DNA from: Vibrio ostreicida
GTDB lineage: Bacteria > Pseudomonadota > Gammaproteobacteria > Enterobacterales > Vibrionaceae
NCBI RefSeq assembly: GCF_013074385.2
Contig: NZ_JABEYA020000005.1
Location: 124,001 to 188,000 of the forward strand
Length of the DNA stretch: 64,000 nucleotides
Direction of reading: 5' to 3'
The position numbers were made by a program, and so were the translations under genes. Below are positions 47,445 through 56,869 of this stretch, in pieces. The notes under the pieces were generated by a model. The model made no database searches, was not told the origin of the DNA, and saw nothing but the letters and a program-made list of their open reading frames with translations. Each line of letters begins with the position of its first letter. Positions within the stretch are counted from its first letter, which is position 1.

Positions 47445-48117
47445 GCACGCATCCATTATAAAAGCAGAATCTCTATCTAAACTAGTCTCTACTAATCAGG
47501 AGCATTTAACAATCCTGAACAATGTAAATCTTGATATTAAAGAAGGGGAAACGGTAGCGATAGTGGGTACCTCCGGTGCTGGCAAGTCGACACTGATGAC
47601 CCTGCTGGCTGGGTTAGACACGCCGAGTTCAGGTTCGATTGAACTTTTGGGTAGCCGTCTTGATACCTTGTCAGATGAGGCACGTGCAGTGATTCGAAGC
47701 GAATCAATCGGGTTTGTGTTTCAGAGTTTCTTATTGATTCCTAGCCTTAGTGCTATTGAGAACGTGACCCTTCCTTGCCTTCTCAAAGGTGACGACGAAA
47801 ATGTTGAACGGGCCAAGATGTTGCTCACCTCCGTGGGTTTGGAGCAACGCATGCATCATACACCAGCACAATTATCAGGGGGCGAGCAGCAACGTGTTGC
47901 GCTGGCTCGCGCCTTTATGATCCAACCCAAAATTCTGTTTGCTGATGAGCCGACAGGCAACCTAGACCAACAAACCGCTTCGAAAGTCATTGAGTTGCTG
48001 TTTGACCTAAATAGACAGCATGGCACGACGTTAGTTTTGGTCACGCATGACCATAATTTGGCGCAGCTCTGTGATCGACGTGTTCACATTCAATCTGGAC
48101 ATTTAGAGGAAGCATAA
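47443..48117 (+). CDS. ybbA: ABC transporter ATP-binding protein YbbA
   Basis: A 224-residue ATPase of the LolD/MacB type. Walker A is GTSGAGKSTLMTLLAG, the signature LSGGEQQRVALARA, Walker B ILFADEPTGNLD, and the switch histidine is in VTHDHNL. It pairs with the FtsX-type permease YbbP encoded next (TAATG overlap). I chose ATG 47443, which forms CATG with the tesA start; an upstream in-frame codon at 47389 would overlap tesA by 56 bases. The pair is expected to act mechanically on envelope lipids or lipoproteins, not to import solutes. Confidence 0.92.
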   Translation: MHASIIKAESLSKLVSTNQEHLTILNNVNLDIKEGETVAIVGTSGAGKSTLMTLLAGLDTPSSGSIELLGSRLDTLSDEARAVIRSESIGFVFQSFLLIPSLSAIENVTLPCLLKGDDENVERAKMLLTSVGLEQRMHHTPAQLSGGEQQRVALARAFMIQPKILFADEPTGNLDQQTASKVIELLFDLNRQHGTTLVLVTHDHNLAQLCDRRVHIQSGHLEEA

Positions 48118-50558
48118 TGACGAGAGTATACTCAAAAGCATTGAACCGACGTTTGTTTTCTTGGAGCCTTAGTGAAATTCGTCATGGTCAGTTATGGCCC
48201 GTAACCATTGCTCTGACCCTGATCATTGCGTGTGTATTCGCTCTGACCGCTCTCGCAGAGCGAATGGAACAAGTGGTAGTCAAGCAAGGAAAAGAGGCCC
48301 TGACGGCCGATACTGTATTTGTCACAGCCAACCCGATCCCCGAAGCGCTCTATCTTGCGGCCAAACGTGATAACCTTGTGACCTCGACCCAAACACGCTT
48401 CGCGACGATGGCGTTTAGTGATAACGCCATGAAACTTATTAGGGTCAAATCCGTCGATAGTCGTTACCCTTTGAGGGGAGAAATGGTGTTATCCGATGGG
48501 ACAAACCCATTCTATACCGTGAAGCCCGGAGAACTTTGGCTGGACGAACGTCTCTTTGCTCAACTTGACGTCTCTATCGGTGACAACATCACGGTCGGTG
48601 ATGCCGATTTTACGATCACAGGACGAATCGTAGAAGAACCTGGACTCAGCTTTAATCCATTCCAACAAATGCCCTCGGCCTTTATACACAGTAGTGATCT
48701 GGCACGCACTGGCGCGGTTCAGCAAGGCAGCCGCGTTCGCTATCGGCTATTCATTAACGGGAGCGAATCGGCTATTGAGGCCATCAAACAAGGTATAGAA
48801 CTGACACCCAGCGATCGTTGGAGAGATCAAAACAGCGCCAGCCGCACCAATGAAGTGTTTCAACGAACGGAACAGTACTTATCTTTGACTGTCGCGATCG
48901 TGGTGATAATGGCCGCGACCACACTGGTGCTGACGTGTCAGCACTATGTGGCGACCAGACGAAAAACAATTTCGATGCTCAAAAGCCTAGGGGCAAGCAA
49001 ATTTTGGATTGGTCGCTGGCTGGCCATTCAAGTATTAATTTTGATGACGAGTGCATCGGTCATCGGCATCGTGATAGGCATTGGCCTTGAATCGCTATTG
49101 CGGATTCCTTTGGTTGATCTGCTGCCCGATCCGTTACCCAGTTATGGCATAAAACCTGCGCTCTTATCCATTACATGCAGCCTCCTCATTGCTGTACCAG
49201 CGTTAGGCATCCCGTTAATCAGCCTGCTTAATGTTAACGCGGCTGCGGTGATGCAAACTCAAGTGGCCACGCCAAAAAACCGTTTAACAGGATGGTTAAT
49301 TCTCGTGCCCATTATTCCCATGCTTTGGGTTTATCGGGACAACACGCTGGTCTGGATCGTATTGGCGGGTATGGTGGCCTTGTTTGTGATTCTGGCTTTG
49401 GTGAGCTTGGGGATGACCCGCTTGCTTGGCCGTCTACCCCTTTCCACTTCGTTTAAGCTGGCCTTGAGCAGGATCAATCGTTCGTCTCTCAGTACGGGGA
49501 TCCAATTTGGCGCTTTAGCCTTGTCACTCATGTTGCTAGCGGTGATGTGGTTAGTCAGAACCGACTTACTTTCCGATTGGCAACAAACCATTCCGGATAA
49601 TGCACCCAATGCGTTCGCACTCAATATTGCGCCATATGAAAAAGACGCGTATCTCAACGCGCTGGATGAACACCGTATTGAGCGTTCACAAGATTATCCC
49701 ATCATACGCGGCCGTTTATCACACATTAATGGTGACGATGCCAAAAATAGAGCACGTGGTGGAGAGGGCAGCGACGTATTGAGCAGAGAGATAAACTTTA
49801 CATTCAGTGATCACAGTCCTGCACACAACCGTATCCTTGTTGGCCAATGGAGTGACAGTAACGGCGTATCGGTTGAAGCGGATGTCGCCAATGATCTTGG
49901 GCTCAAGCTCGGTGATGTTCTGACCTTTGTGATTAATAGCCAGAGTGTAACCGCCCAAGTCAACAGTATTCGCGACGTTGAGTGGCGCGATATGAAGCCA
50001 AATTTCTACTTTATCTTTACCCCGGATGTTATGAAAAATATCCCCGCGACTTATTTGGTCAGTTTTAGGGTCGAAGACCAACACGATGAGGTGCTCAACA
50101 CACTGTCAAGAAACCACCCAACGGTCAGCTTGCTTGATATTCGTAGTATGGGGGCCAAAATTCAGCAATTGTTGAGCCAGATAGTTTGGTCAATATCGGT
50201 GTTGGCGTTGCTCGGCGTGCTCTCGGGACTTTTGTTGATCTTTACATTGTTGCGTTTGAGCCTTGGCCAGAGGCAAACCGAGATCCAATTATATCGAACC
50301 TTGGGAGCAAGCAAAAAACGGGTGACGAGAACCATTTGGGCAGAATATGGCTTAATGGCATTGGTCGCTGGTTTGCTCGCCACATTTGGGGCCGAGATGG
50401 TAGTAGGTGGCATCATGATGTTTGGATTTGATCTAGCTCCCAATCTGCATTTTTCGCTGTGGTTTACATTGCCCTTGGTGACGTTTTGCACACTTTTTCT
50501 GGTTGTTAACAGTGTGATAAAACGGCTGCTAGTCCCCATAAATAAAGCACTTAGCTAA
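48117..50558 (+). CDS. ybbP: FtsX-type ABC permease YbbP
   Basis: An 813-residue inner-membrane protein. One hydrophobic helix near residue 35 is followed by a periplasmic domain; three helices lie near 260-370, more around 385-470, a second periplasmic domain to about 680, and three final helices (IVWSISVLALLGVLSGLLLIFTLL to the end). This is the doubled FtsX (type VII) layout of YbbP. ETLGASK-like elements (KSLGASKFWIG and RTLGASKKRVTR) mark the coupling helices. It forms the transporter with YbbA. In E. coli the pair with tesA is linked to lipid or hydrophobic-compound handling, but the substrate is not settled. Confidence 0.9.
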   Translation: MTRVYSKALNRRLFSWSLSEIRHGQLWPVTIALTLIIACVFALTALAERMEQVVVKQGKEALTADTVFVTANPIPEALYLAAKRDNLVTSTQTRFATMAFSDNAMKLIRVKSVDSRYPLRGEMVLSDGTNPFYTVKPGELWLDERLFAQLDVSIGDNITVGDADFTITGRIVEEPGLSFNPFQQMPSAFIHSSDLARTGAVQQGSRVRYRLFINGSESAIEAIKQGIELTPSDRWRDQNSASRTNEVFQRTEQYLSLTVAIVVIMAATTLVLTCQHYVATRRKTISMLKSLGASKFWIGRWLAIQVLILMTSASVIGIVIGIGLESLLRIPLVDLLPDPLPSYGIKPALLSITCSLLIAVPALGIPLISLLNVNAAAVMQTQVATPKNRLTGWLILVPIIPMLWVYRDNTLVWIVLAGMVALFVILALVSLGMTRLLGRLPLSTSFKLALSRINRSSLSTGIQFGALALSLMLLAVMWLVRTDLLSDWQQTIPDNAPNAFALNIAPYEKDAYLNALDEHRIERSQDYPIIRGRLSHINGDDAKNRARGGEGSDVLSREINFTFSDHSPAHNRILVGQWSDSNGVSVEADVANDLGLKLGDVLTFVINSQSVTAQVNSIRDVEWRDMKPNFYFIFTPDVMKNIPATYLVSFRVEDQHDEVLNTLSRNHPTVSLLDIRSMGAKIQQLLSQIVWSISVLALLGVLSGLLLIFTLLRLSLGQRQTEIQLYRTLGASKKRVTRTIWAEYGLMALVAGLLATFGAEMVVGGIMMFGFDLAPNLHFSLWFTLPLVTFCTLFLVVNSVIKRLLVPINKALS

Positions 50559-50582
50559 CGCTAAAGGGTCTGACTGACACAG

Positions 50583-50691
50583 TTATCCACAAAATCGGTG
50601 GATAAAGTTTGGGATAACTTAGCCTGTAGATAAGTGGTACAATACGCCAAGGCCAGTAATGATAATGTGTACAGGATTTTTGTTATTCACA
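50583..50691. other. Cluster of DnaA-box-like 9-mers
   Basis: Within 109 bases lie one perfect DnaA box (TTATCCACA, 50583-50591), a TTATTCACA (50683-50691), two reverse-strand boxes with one mismatch (50597-50605 and 50625-50633) and one with two mismatches (50609-50617). AT-rich sequence with T-runs follows (50700-50815). The arrangement resembles a DnaA-binding locus such as a small titration or reactivation site, or a DnaA-controlled promoter for the next gene. No RctB-type repeats were recognised, so it is not the chromosome II origin. Confidence 0.5.
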
Positions 50692-50824
50692 GTAATAATT
50701 TCCAATTTTAATTAAGAACTGAGTCAAGCGTTTTTTTTACTTTTTTTACTTGAAAATATTTAAATTATCCCTTGCAAAATTTGTGTTTTTTTTAATGCGA
50801 TAAACTCGATAAAATACTCTGAGA

Positions 50825-52285
50825 ATGAATAAATTAGCCACATTAATGCACTTAAAGAAAAACATCGTTGCTACACCTTACGTTGCCGTTGTGGGTGGCG
50901 GTATCGCTGGGGCGACTGCCGCTCTGCATTTAGCGGAACTGGGTATTAAGGTCGTGTTGATCGAAAAGGACGCCACTCTGGTCAGTGGCCCGCCGATATG
51001 CCACCTACACGCGGGCGGTAATCTATACCGAGAGATCTCGACGTCACAATGTATCGAGTTGCTTAAGCAGTCGATCGAGACGGTGCGCTTATACCCTCAT
51101 ACGTTAAATCGTCGTCCTACCGTGATCGCGGTCCCCCACACGGATGGGGGCGAACCGGACGCGCTCTATGGACGCCTGAAAACAATTCAACAATGTTATA
51201 CGACGCTGGTTGAACAAGACGCAGCAAATGAAGTTCTAGGCGATCCTGATGAATATTACAGAACGTATCAGCGCAATGAACTGGAAACTCTGGCTCAACG
51301 TATTCAACCTCAATGTCCTCAAAATATTGACGACTGGATGATTCCATTTGCCAAGTCTACCGACCTTGATTCGCTTAAATTTCCGATTATCGCAGTACAA
51401 GAGCATGGCTGGAGTGTCTTTAGGCTTGCCGCTTCGGTAACCTTGGCGCTGGAGTCCATGCCTCGTTGTCAGATCTTGACCCAAACTCAAGTCACGGGAT
51501 TGGAGGCGACCACTGATGGCTGGGCTATTGAATGTCGCGGTGAACAAGGAGACGGTTTTGTTATCGATGTTGACTACTTGGTGAATGCCTGTGGTTACCA
51601 AACAGGCCGAATCGATGATCTCGCCCAGACACATAAACAACGCTTAGTCGAGTTCAAAGCCGCCTACGTCACTCGTTGGGCAGAGTGTAACGAGCAATGG
51701 CCAGAGGTAATATTTCATGGACCACGTGGCACACCATCTGGTATGGCACAACTCACACCTTACCCAGGTGGCATATTTCAGTTGCATGGAATGACAAAAG
51801 ACATCACCTTATTTGACGGTGGATTAGTTTCCACAGGACCGACGTCATCTCAACCCACCTTGCCAGCAGAATTGGACCGTAAGCTCGAACAAGGCTGGGA
51901 GCCAGACGTGGTGGCAACCCGTACCAGACGAGCAATCGAACACATTGCTCAGTTTATTCCGGACTACCATACCGCCCTTGAATCAGGCACACCATTATTT
52001 GGTGCACAACAGATCCCAGGTAACGATGATACCTTGCGCGCTGCTGATGTAACGTTCGAATCGCATCATTATGCACGAATTGAAGTGGTGAAAGGGTCAT
52101 CGGCCTTAGAGGCTGCGACTAAGCTCGTTCGTGAGTGGGCTTTGTATGATTACCGAGGCTTGTCCATCGAAGCTCTTCACCCGATCAGTATGTCGCTATC
52201 GCCAGAAGCGATTGAGCAAAAAGCACAGCAACTAGCCGAAAAGCGTTTGTACCCCAAAGAGCTGGCACGCTTTTACGGCCAATAA
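50825..52285 (+). CDS. FAD-dependent oxidoreductase (DAO-like)
   Basis: A 486-residue FAD protein. The dinucleotide-binding motif is VAVVGGGIAGATAALHLAELG near residue 21, ending in VVLIEKD; the second FAD segment is DYLVNACGYQTGRID near 250. It is longer than simple amine oxidases and has no NAD motif. No substrate can be assigned. It is convergent with the 5-oxoprolinase operon (46 bases between stops) and not part of it. A DnaA-box cluster lies upstream. Confidence 0.75.
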   Translation: MNKLATLMHLKKNIVATPYVAVVGGGIAGATAALHLAELGIKVVLIEKDATLVSGPPICHLHAGGNLYREISTSQCIELLKQSIETVRLYPHTLNRRPTVIAVPHTDGGEPDALYGRLKTIQQCYTTLVEQDAANEVLGDPDEYYRTYQRNELETLAQRIQPQCPQNIDDWMIPFAKSTDLDSLKFPIIAVQEHGWSVFRLAASVTLALESMPRCQILTQTQVTGLEATTDGWAIECRGEQGDGFVIDVDYLVNACGYQTGRIDDLAQTHKQRLVEFKAAYVTRWAECNEQWPEVIFHGPRGTPSGMAQLTPYPGGIFQLHGMTKDITLFDGGLVSTGPTSSQPTLPAELDRKLEQGWEPDVVATRTRRAIEHIAQFIPDYHTALESGTPLFGAQQIPGNDDTLRAADVTFESHHYARIEVVKGSSALEAATKLVREWALYDYRGLSIEALHPISMSLSPEAIEQKAQQLAEKRLYPKELARFYGQ

Positions 52286-52330
52286 CCACTCTGAATCCAA
52301 TGGCAGCGTTTGACGCAGCGATGCGTCACG

Positions 52331-53260
52331 CTAATAACCAAAGAACCGGGCCCACTGGCACCAGACGTCCTGAAGCCCAAGTAGATCGCCTCGAACAAAA
52401 CGGACCAATTGACCAGGTCTTGCCTGAGCAAGGCGAGGCAGATCAATACGGGCCACACAGCCAATTTTTGGGTATCCACCTATGGTTTGACGATCATTGA
52501 GTAGTATAATCGGTTGACCATTTGGTGGCACCTGAATTGCCCCCAAAGCAATGCCTTCACTTAGGTATTCGTGCGGGGGCGGCGGAACCGTCCCCTTATC
52601 AAGTCGATAGCCCATACGATTGGCCAACTGGCTAACTCGAAAAGTTTGTTGATATAAAGCATTGACCACATCTTTTGCAAAATCGTTCACTTGATATCCT
52701 TCGATCACTCTTAATTCAAGCGGTAAGTCGTAATCTGGTTTATAACGGAAGGTCATTTGACGTCGCTTTTCGGCCACAGCATGAGAACCAAACGCGAGCC
52801 GATCACCCGCCTGTAGTGGCCGCCCTCCATCCAATCCCCCCAATTGATCTCGGGTGACAGTGGCGCAACTTCCCAATTGCGGCTCGACGATAAAGCCCCC
52901 TTTGACCGAGAGATAACTTCTCAGTCCATTTTTTGGCAAAGAAAAGCTTAACGTCTGTCCCGCCTGAGCGGAAAAGGTTGACCAATTGTCCAATAACTCT
53001 CCATCTAACTGTGCATTGAGGTTTCCACCTGTGATCGCCATTTCACAGTGCGCGTGAATCAAAAACGCCGCTTGGCCAAGCGTAATCTCCAAACATGCGC
53101 AGTTAGTCAGGTTACCGAGGAGATGGTTTGCCCAGCTGTAGGCATAGTCATCGACAGGGCCACCTTCAGAAAGACCAAAATGCGCCAAGCCAAACCGACC
53201 AAAATCTTGAATGAGGGTTTGCTGACCGGGTTTGACCACCGAAATATAATGCTGAGCCAT
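52331..53260 (-). CDS. pxpC: 5-oxoprolinase subunit C
   Basis: A 309-residue carboxyltransferase-like subunit of the prokaryotic 5-oxoprolinase, formerly annotated allophanate hydrolase subunit 2. Motifs are VVKPGQQTLIQDFGRFGLAHFGLSEGGPVD at the start, SYLSVKGGF near 120 and GYPKIGCVARIDLPRLAQARPGQ near the end. PxpABC hydrolyses 5-oxoproline (pyroglutamate), a damage product of glutamine, to glutamate with ATP. I chose ATG 53260, coupled to the pxpB stop as TAATG; a GTG three codons earlier is possible. Confidence 0.93.
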   Translation of the reverse strand: MAQHYISVVKPGQQTLIQDFGRFGLAHFGLSEGGPVDDYAYSWANHLLGNLTNCACLEITLGQAAFLIHAHCEMAITGGNLNAQLDGELLDNWSTFSAQAGQTLSFSLPKNGLRSYLSVKGGFIVEPQLGSCATVTRDQLGGLDGGRPLQAGDRLAFGSHAVAEKRRQMTFRYKPDYDLPLELRVIEGYQVNDFAKDVVNALYQQTFRVSQLANRMGYRLDKGTVPPPPHEYLSEGIALGAIQVPPNGQPIILLNDRQTIGGYPKIGCVARIDLPRLAQARPGQLVRFVRGDLLGLQDVWCQWARFFGY

Positions 53261-53967
53261 TATTGCCACCCCCGGCTCACTTGGCCACCCAATGACAAGT
53301 ACTCATCTTCGTTGATGGATCTAAACCGAACTTTGCTGCCAATCGTAAAAGGCAAAATAGGCCATTGATCGGGGTGGTATAGATCCATCGGACAATTCCC
53401 AATAATATTCCACCCCCCCGGAGACTCATTTGGGTAAATGGCCGTGTTGGCATTTGCAATACCAACGCTACCTTTTGGCACACTCACACGTGGAGAGGGC
53501 CGTCTTGGACGTGATAACACTTCAGCAACCGAAGTCAAAAACGCAAAGCCTGGTGCAAACCCAATCGCACCCACGGTGTACTCTTGGTTTGCATGATGTT
53601 CTATGACCTGACTCAAGGCTAACCCTTGTTCAAGATAGTAAAGTAAATCTGGCCCTACATCCTGATGATAATAGACAGGCAGCTCAATGAGCGCGGTTTC
53701 ACTGTCTTCAGGCATCGCTTTAATGGCTTCGGTGACGAGCTTTTCAAGATAAGGAACAAATTCAAAAATGGAAATCCGGTGAGGTAAATAATCAACAAGA
53801 ATCGAATCAAAAGAGGGAGTAACATTCATAACCATTGCGCCAAATTGGTTACTCAAGTAACGGCTTATTTCTCCAATGAGCAAAGAAAGTTGTGGGCTGG
53901 GTTGCGCTTCAAAGTGAATCAGTATTGAGCACTCGGCAACAGGGTCAACGGACGTTGGTATATTCAC
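53260..53967 (-). CDS. pxpB: 5-oxoprolinase subunit B
   Basis: A 235-residue cyclophilin-like subunit, formerly KipI or allophanate hydrolase subunit 1. Motifs are ELPVYYHQDVGPDLLYYLEQG near residue 97, VGAIGFAPGFAFLTSV near 130, RRPSPRVSVPKGSVGIA near 155 and NIIGNCPMDLY near 190. It works with PxpC and PxpA. It starts 11 bases after the pxpA stop; the pxpC ATG overlaps its stop. The protein has a full-length family layout. Confidence 0.93.
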   Translation of the reverse strand: MNIPTSVDPVAECSILIHFEAQPSPQLSLLIGEISRYLSNQFGAMVMNVTPSFDSILVDYLPHRISIFEFVPYLEKLVTEAIKAMPEDSETALIELPVYYHQDVGPDLLYYLEQGLALSQVIEHHANQEYTVGAIGFAPGFAFLTSVAEVLSRPRRPSPRVSVPKGSVGIANANTAIYPNESPGGWNIIGNCPMDLYHPDQWPILPFTIGSKVRFRSINEDEYLSLGGQVSRGWQ

Positions 53968-53978
53968 TCACTCGACTC

Positions 53979-54719
53979 CTAACGGGGGATCACACTGCTA
54001 ATCTTCTCAATCATCGCAATGGCTTGTGGGTTATCGCCATGAACACAAATCGTGTCGGCTTCTATAGGAATCAAACAACCATCGATAGTGCGGACTTTGC
54101 CATAGTCGACGATTTGTTTAATCTGATCCAAAATATCTTCCTCTCGGTACAGCACAGCACCAGGCATTGAACGTGGTGTCAGCAAACCATTTGATTGATA
54201 CGTTCTATCAGCAAAGGCTTCAAAAAGCACCGGCAGCTCGTACTTATCAGCAATATCCAAGTGGCGATCACTGTCGCTTAAGGCCAACATCATGATAGGA
54301 ACATCAAAGCAGGCCACAGCATCAGCGACGGCGTCGAATACGCGAACCTCTCGTATCATATCGTTGTACAAAGCTCCGTGAGGCTTAACATAGTTGAGTT
54401 GAGTATTTTGACTCTCACACATAGATTTTAAGGCACCTATCTGATAGATCACCATGTTGGTGATTTCTTCAGAGGACATCGGAAGAGAGCGTCGACCAAA
54501 CCCTTGCAAATCTGGGTAGCTGGGATGAGCACCAATTTGTACATCATGCTCTAACGCCAGTTTAATGGTTGTTGCCATCACTTGTGGGTCTGAAGCGTGG
54601 AAACCACAAGCGATATTCGCCATATCAATCCACGGCATAACCAAATCATCGTGACCCATTTTCCAACGTCCAAAGCTTTCACCCATATCGCAATTTAACG
54701 TGATCGAACGTTTTGTCAT
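53979..54719 (-). CDS. pxpA: 5-oxoprolinase subunit A (LamB/YcsF family)
   Basis: A 246-residue LamB/YcsF protein. The N-terminus LNCDMGESFGRWKMGHD, ANIACGFHASDP near residue 40, GAHPSYPDLQGFGRRS near 70, VKPHGALYND near 115 and FEAFADRTYQSNGLLTPRS near 170 are all family hallmarks. PxpA performs the ring-opening part of 5-oxoproline hydrolysis. I chose ATG 54719, preceded by GGAGG; an earlier in-frame methionine lacks support. It is the first gene of pxpABC. Confidence 0.94.
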   Translation of the reverse strand: MTKRSITLNCDMGESFGRWKMGHDDLVMPWIDMANIACGFHASDPQVMATTIKLALEHDVQIGAHPSYPDLQGFGRRSLPMSSEEITNMVIYQIGALKSMCESQNTQLNYVKPHGALYNDMIREVRVFDAVADAVACFDVPIMMLALSDSDRHLDIADKYELPVLFEAFADRTYQSNGLLTPRSMPGAVLYREEDILDQIKQIVDYGKVRTIDGCLIPIEADTICVHGDNPQAIAMIEKISSVIPR

Positions 54720-54953
54720 TAACGCCTCCAATTTTCAATCAATCTTCAACATCGTATAGAACCGAATCTCGAACAGTGATCTATTTCATTGTTTTGACAA
54801 TATAGGGCGTCAGTTTTGGCTGAATTTGATGTTGGATGGCTCAGAAAGTACGAGGGTCGAAGGGCTTAACACTAAGAGACATCTGTCATGACTTGGTCAT
54901 ATTGGCGCGTCACAGTGATTACGACACAAAATAAGGGACGGGGAAAGGGTGGT

Positions 54954-55973
54954 ATGAACGTACTGGTTACAGGCGGTCTTGGCTATATTGGCAGTCACAC
55001 ATGTATTCAGTTAATCCATTCGGGAATGACACCGACGATTGTCGATAACCTATCAAACAGTAAGCGGTCTGTTTTGAACCGAATCACACATCTGACTGGA
55101 CAAACACCGAATTTCATTGAGGCGGATGTTCGTGATACAGAGGCTATCAGTACAGTCTTGACCACATATGGTGTTGAAGCTGTTGTGCATTTTGCCGGTT
55201 CAAAATCGGTAGAGGAATCGGTAGAAAATCCGCTCAAATATTATGACAACAACGTCAACGGCACGCTGGCTTTGGTTGAAGCGATGCGATCGACGGGCGT
55301 AAACATCCTCATTTTTTCGTCATCAGCGACTGTGTACGGTGAACCAACCTCTGTGCCAGTGCGAGAAGAGTTTCCCACTGGTGGTTTGAATCCGTATGGC
55401 CGCAGCAAGCGTATGGTCGAAGAGTGCCTGACGGATGTTCAAATCGCCAATCCAGACTGGAGTATCAGCCTACTGAGATACTTTAATCCTATCGGTTCTC
55501 ATCCTTCAGGCCTGCTAGGCGAGGACCCACAAGGCGTGCCTAACAATTTAATGCCCTATATATCGCAGGTTGCCGTTGGGCGTAGAAAATGTTTGCTGGT
55601 GTTTGGCAACGATTACCCGACCAAAGACGGGACAGGAGTTCGTGACTATATCCATGTGATGGACTTGTCCGATGGCCACGTTGCCGCCCTCATCCATGTC
55701 GGGCCAAAAGCGGGCGTCCATATTTATAATCTAGGCACTGGCCACGGCCATAGTGTATTCGATATGGTCAAGGCCTTTGAGTATGCCAGTGGGCAAACGC
55801 TACCCTACCAGATTGTTGAAAGGCGGCGGGGTGATATTGCTGAATACTGGGCGGACCCAAGTAAAGCCCGAGCTGAGCTCGATTGGAAAGCTTGTCGTTC
55901 GTTGCAAGAGATGGCCCTTGATACATGGCGCTGGCAATCGCTCAACCCAAAGGGGTACCCTGAGAATGATTAG
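54954..55973 (+). CDS. galE: UDP-glucose 4-epimerase
   Basis: A 339-residue extended SDR epimerase. The NAD motif GGLGYIGSH is at the start; the catalytic serine is in SSSATVYGEPTSVPV near 123 and the YxxxK in NPYGRSKRMVEE near 148. VEESVENPLKYYDNNV near 85 and GTGVRDYIHVMDL near 228 are typical of GalE. It interconverts UDP-glucose and UDP-galactose. I chose ATG 54954 with AAAGGGTGG upstream over an earlier frame that would add 22 unmatched residues. No other galactose gene is adjacent, so a role in polysaccharide synthesis is as likely as galactose use. Confidence 0.95.
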   Translation: MNVLVTGGLGYIGSHTCIQLIHSGMTPTIVDNLSNSKRSVLNRITHLTGQTPNFIEADVRDTEAISTVLTTYGVEAVVHFAGSKSVEESVENPLKYYDNNVNGTLALVEAMRSTGVNILIFSSSATVYGEPTSVPVREEFPTGGLNPYGRSKRMVEECLTDVQIANPDWSISLLRYFNPIGSHPSGLLGEDPQGVPNNLMPYISQVAVGRRKCLLVFGNDYPTKDGTGVRDYIHVMDLSDGHVAALIHVGPKAGVHIYNLGTGHGHSVFDMVKAFEYASGQTLPYQIVERRRGDIAEYWADPSKARAELDWKACRSLQEMALDTWRWQSLNPKGYPEND

Positions 55974-56000
55974 GTGGATAACACTAAAGTCTCGTCGACA

Positions 56001-56789
56001 TTAACGTTCATCAAAAAAATCTTTGTTACGAATGTATTTGGTCATCAAGTGGTAGGAAAATGGACGCATCAACCATGAACCAATCGAACGCCCAAAACGC
56101 ATGAGCGGCGGTGTATTTTCATAGATCCGACCATTATATAACCAAAGCATTTTTCCTACATGCCAATAAAAAAAGGGGAGTGGGGGCAGAAACGTCACGA
56201 TATCCAAGTCACAACAGATCCGGTAGGTCTTGTGGCTAAGCTGATAGCGGGTTTTGAATCTATAGTTGCCAATTGAAGGTTGCCCAAACGTGACAACCCG
56301 TTTAATCGATTTGGGGAAACGTTGTTCAAATGCATCAGCGAGTACGCAACCAATCGCTCCACCAGAGGAATGGCCCGTAAAAGTGATTCGCTTACCTTGC
56401 TCGATAAGTGGGGTCAGGATCGCACAAAGACGTTGATATACGTTGGTACCCAAATGATCTTGTTTGTGCACGGGCATACTCTCTTGAAGGATAAGATAAT
56501 AATAACCCGCATGAATTGAGTAATTAAGATCAAGTGCGCGGCACTGTCTTTGCCATAGAGCAAGGTTGAGCAACCAATCCCAAATATTGTGCGACCCCTT
56601 TATCACAACAATCACTTCCTCATTGTCATGCGACCACAGCACCCGCATGAGTGGTTTCCCAAAACGATTGGCAATGACACGCTGGCCATTAGGGGCGAAG
56701 CCATAGCGAGTTTGTTTTAGAACTCTGGAGTACGCAAGGTTACACAAGACAGCGTAACGTTCGTATTGGTAGCGTTTAAGTTTTTTCAC
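56001..56789 (-). CDS. Class 3 lipase-family protein
   Basis: A 262-residue alpha/beta hydrolase. The nucleophile elbow is TGHSSGGAIGCVLAD near residue 138, in the class 3 lipase setting (VVTFGQPSIGNYRF follows near 168, with aspartate in CDLDIVTFLPP near 190 and a histidine near WHVGKMLWLYNG). VVIKGSHNIWDWLLNL near 60 is also family-typical. No signal peptide is visible, so the protein is probably cytoplasmic or exported by another route. Substrate is unknown. It is convergent with galE. Confidence 0.85.
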   Translation of the reverse strand: MKKLKRYQYERYAVLCNLAYSRVLKQTRYGFAPNGQRVIANRFGKPLMRVLWSHDNEEVIVVIKGSHNIWDWLLNLALWQRQCRALDLNYSIHAGYYYLILQESMPVHKQDHLGTNVYQRLCAILTPLIEQGKRITFTGHSSGGAIGCVLADAFEQRFPKSIKRVVTFGQPSIGNYRFKTRYQLSHKTYRICCDLDIVTFLPPLPFFYWHVGKMLWLYNGRIYENTPPLMRFGRSIGSWLMRPFSYHLMTKYIRNKDFFDER

Positions 56790-56869
56790 TCTGTACCCAC
56801 ATCATCTTGCTCTATCACAAGTATGGATGAACAAGGTTAAGGTACCATGACACCTAACGAAGCGATAAA

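Noticed and set aside
50583..50815. Replication origin of the second chromosome
   Set aside because: DnaA-like boxes are clustered, but the iterons and rctB gene expected for a Vibrio chromosome II origin are not seen.
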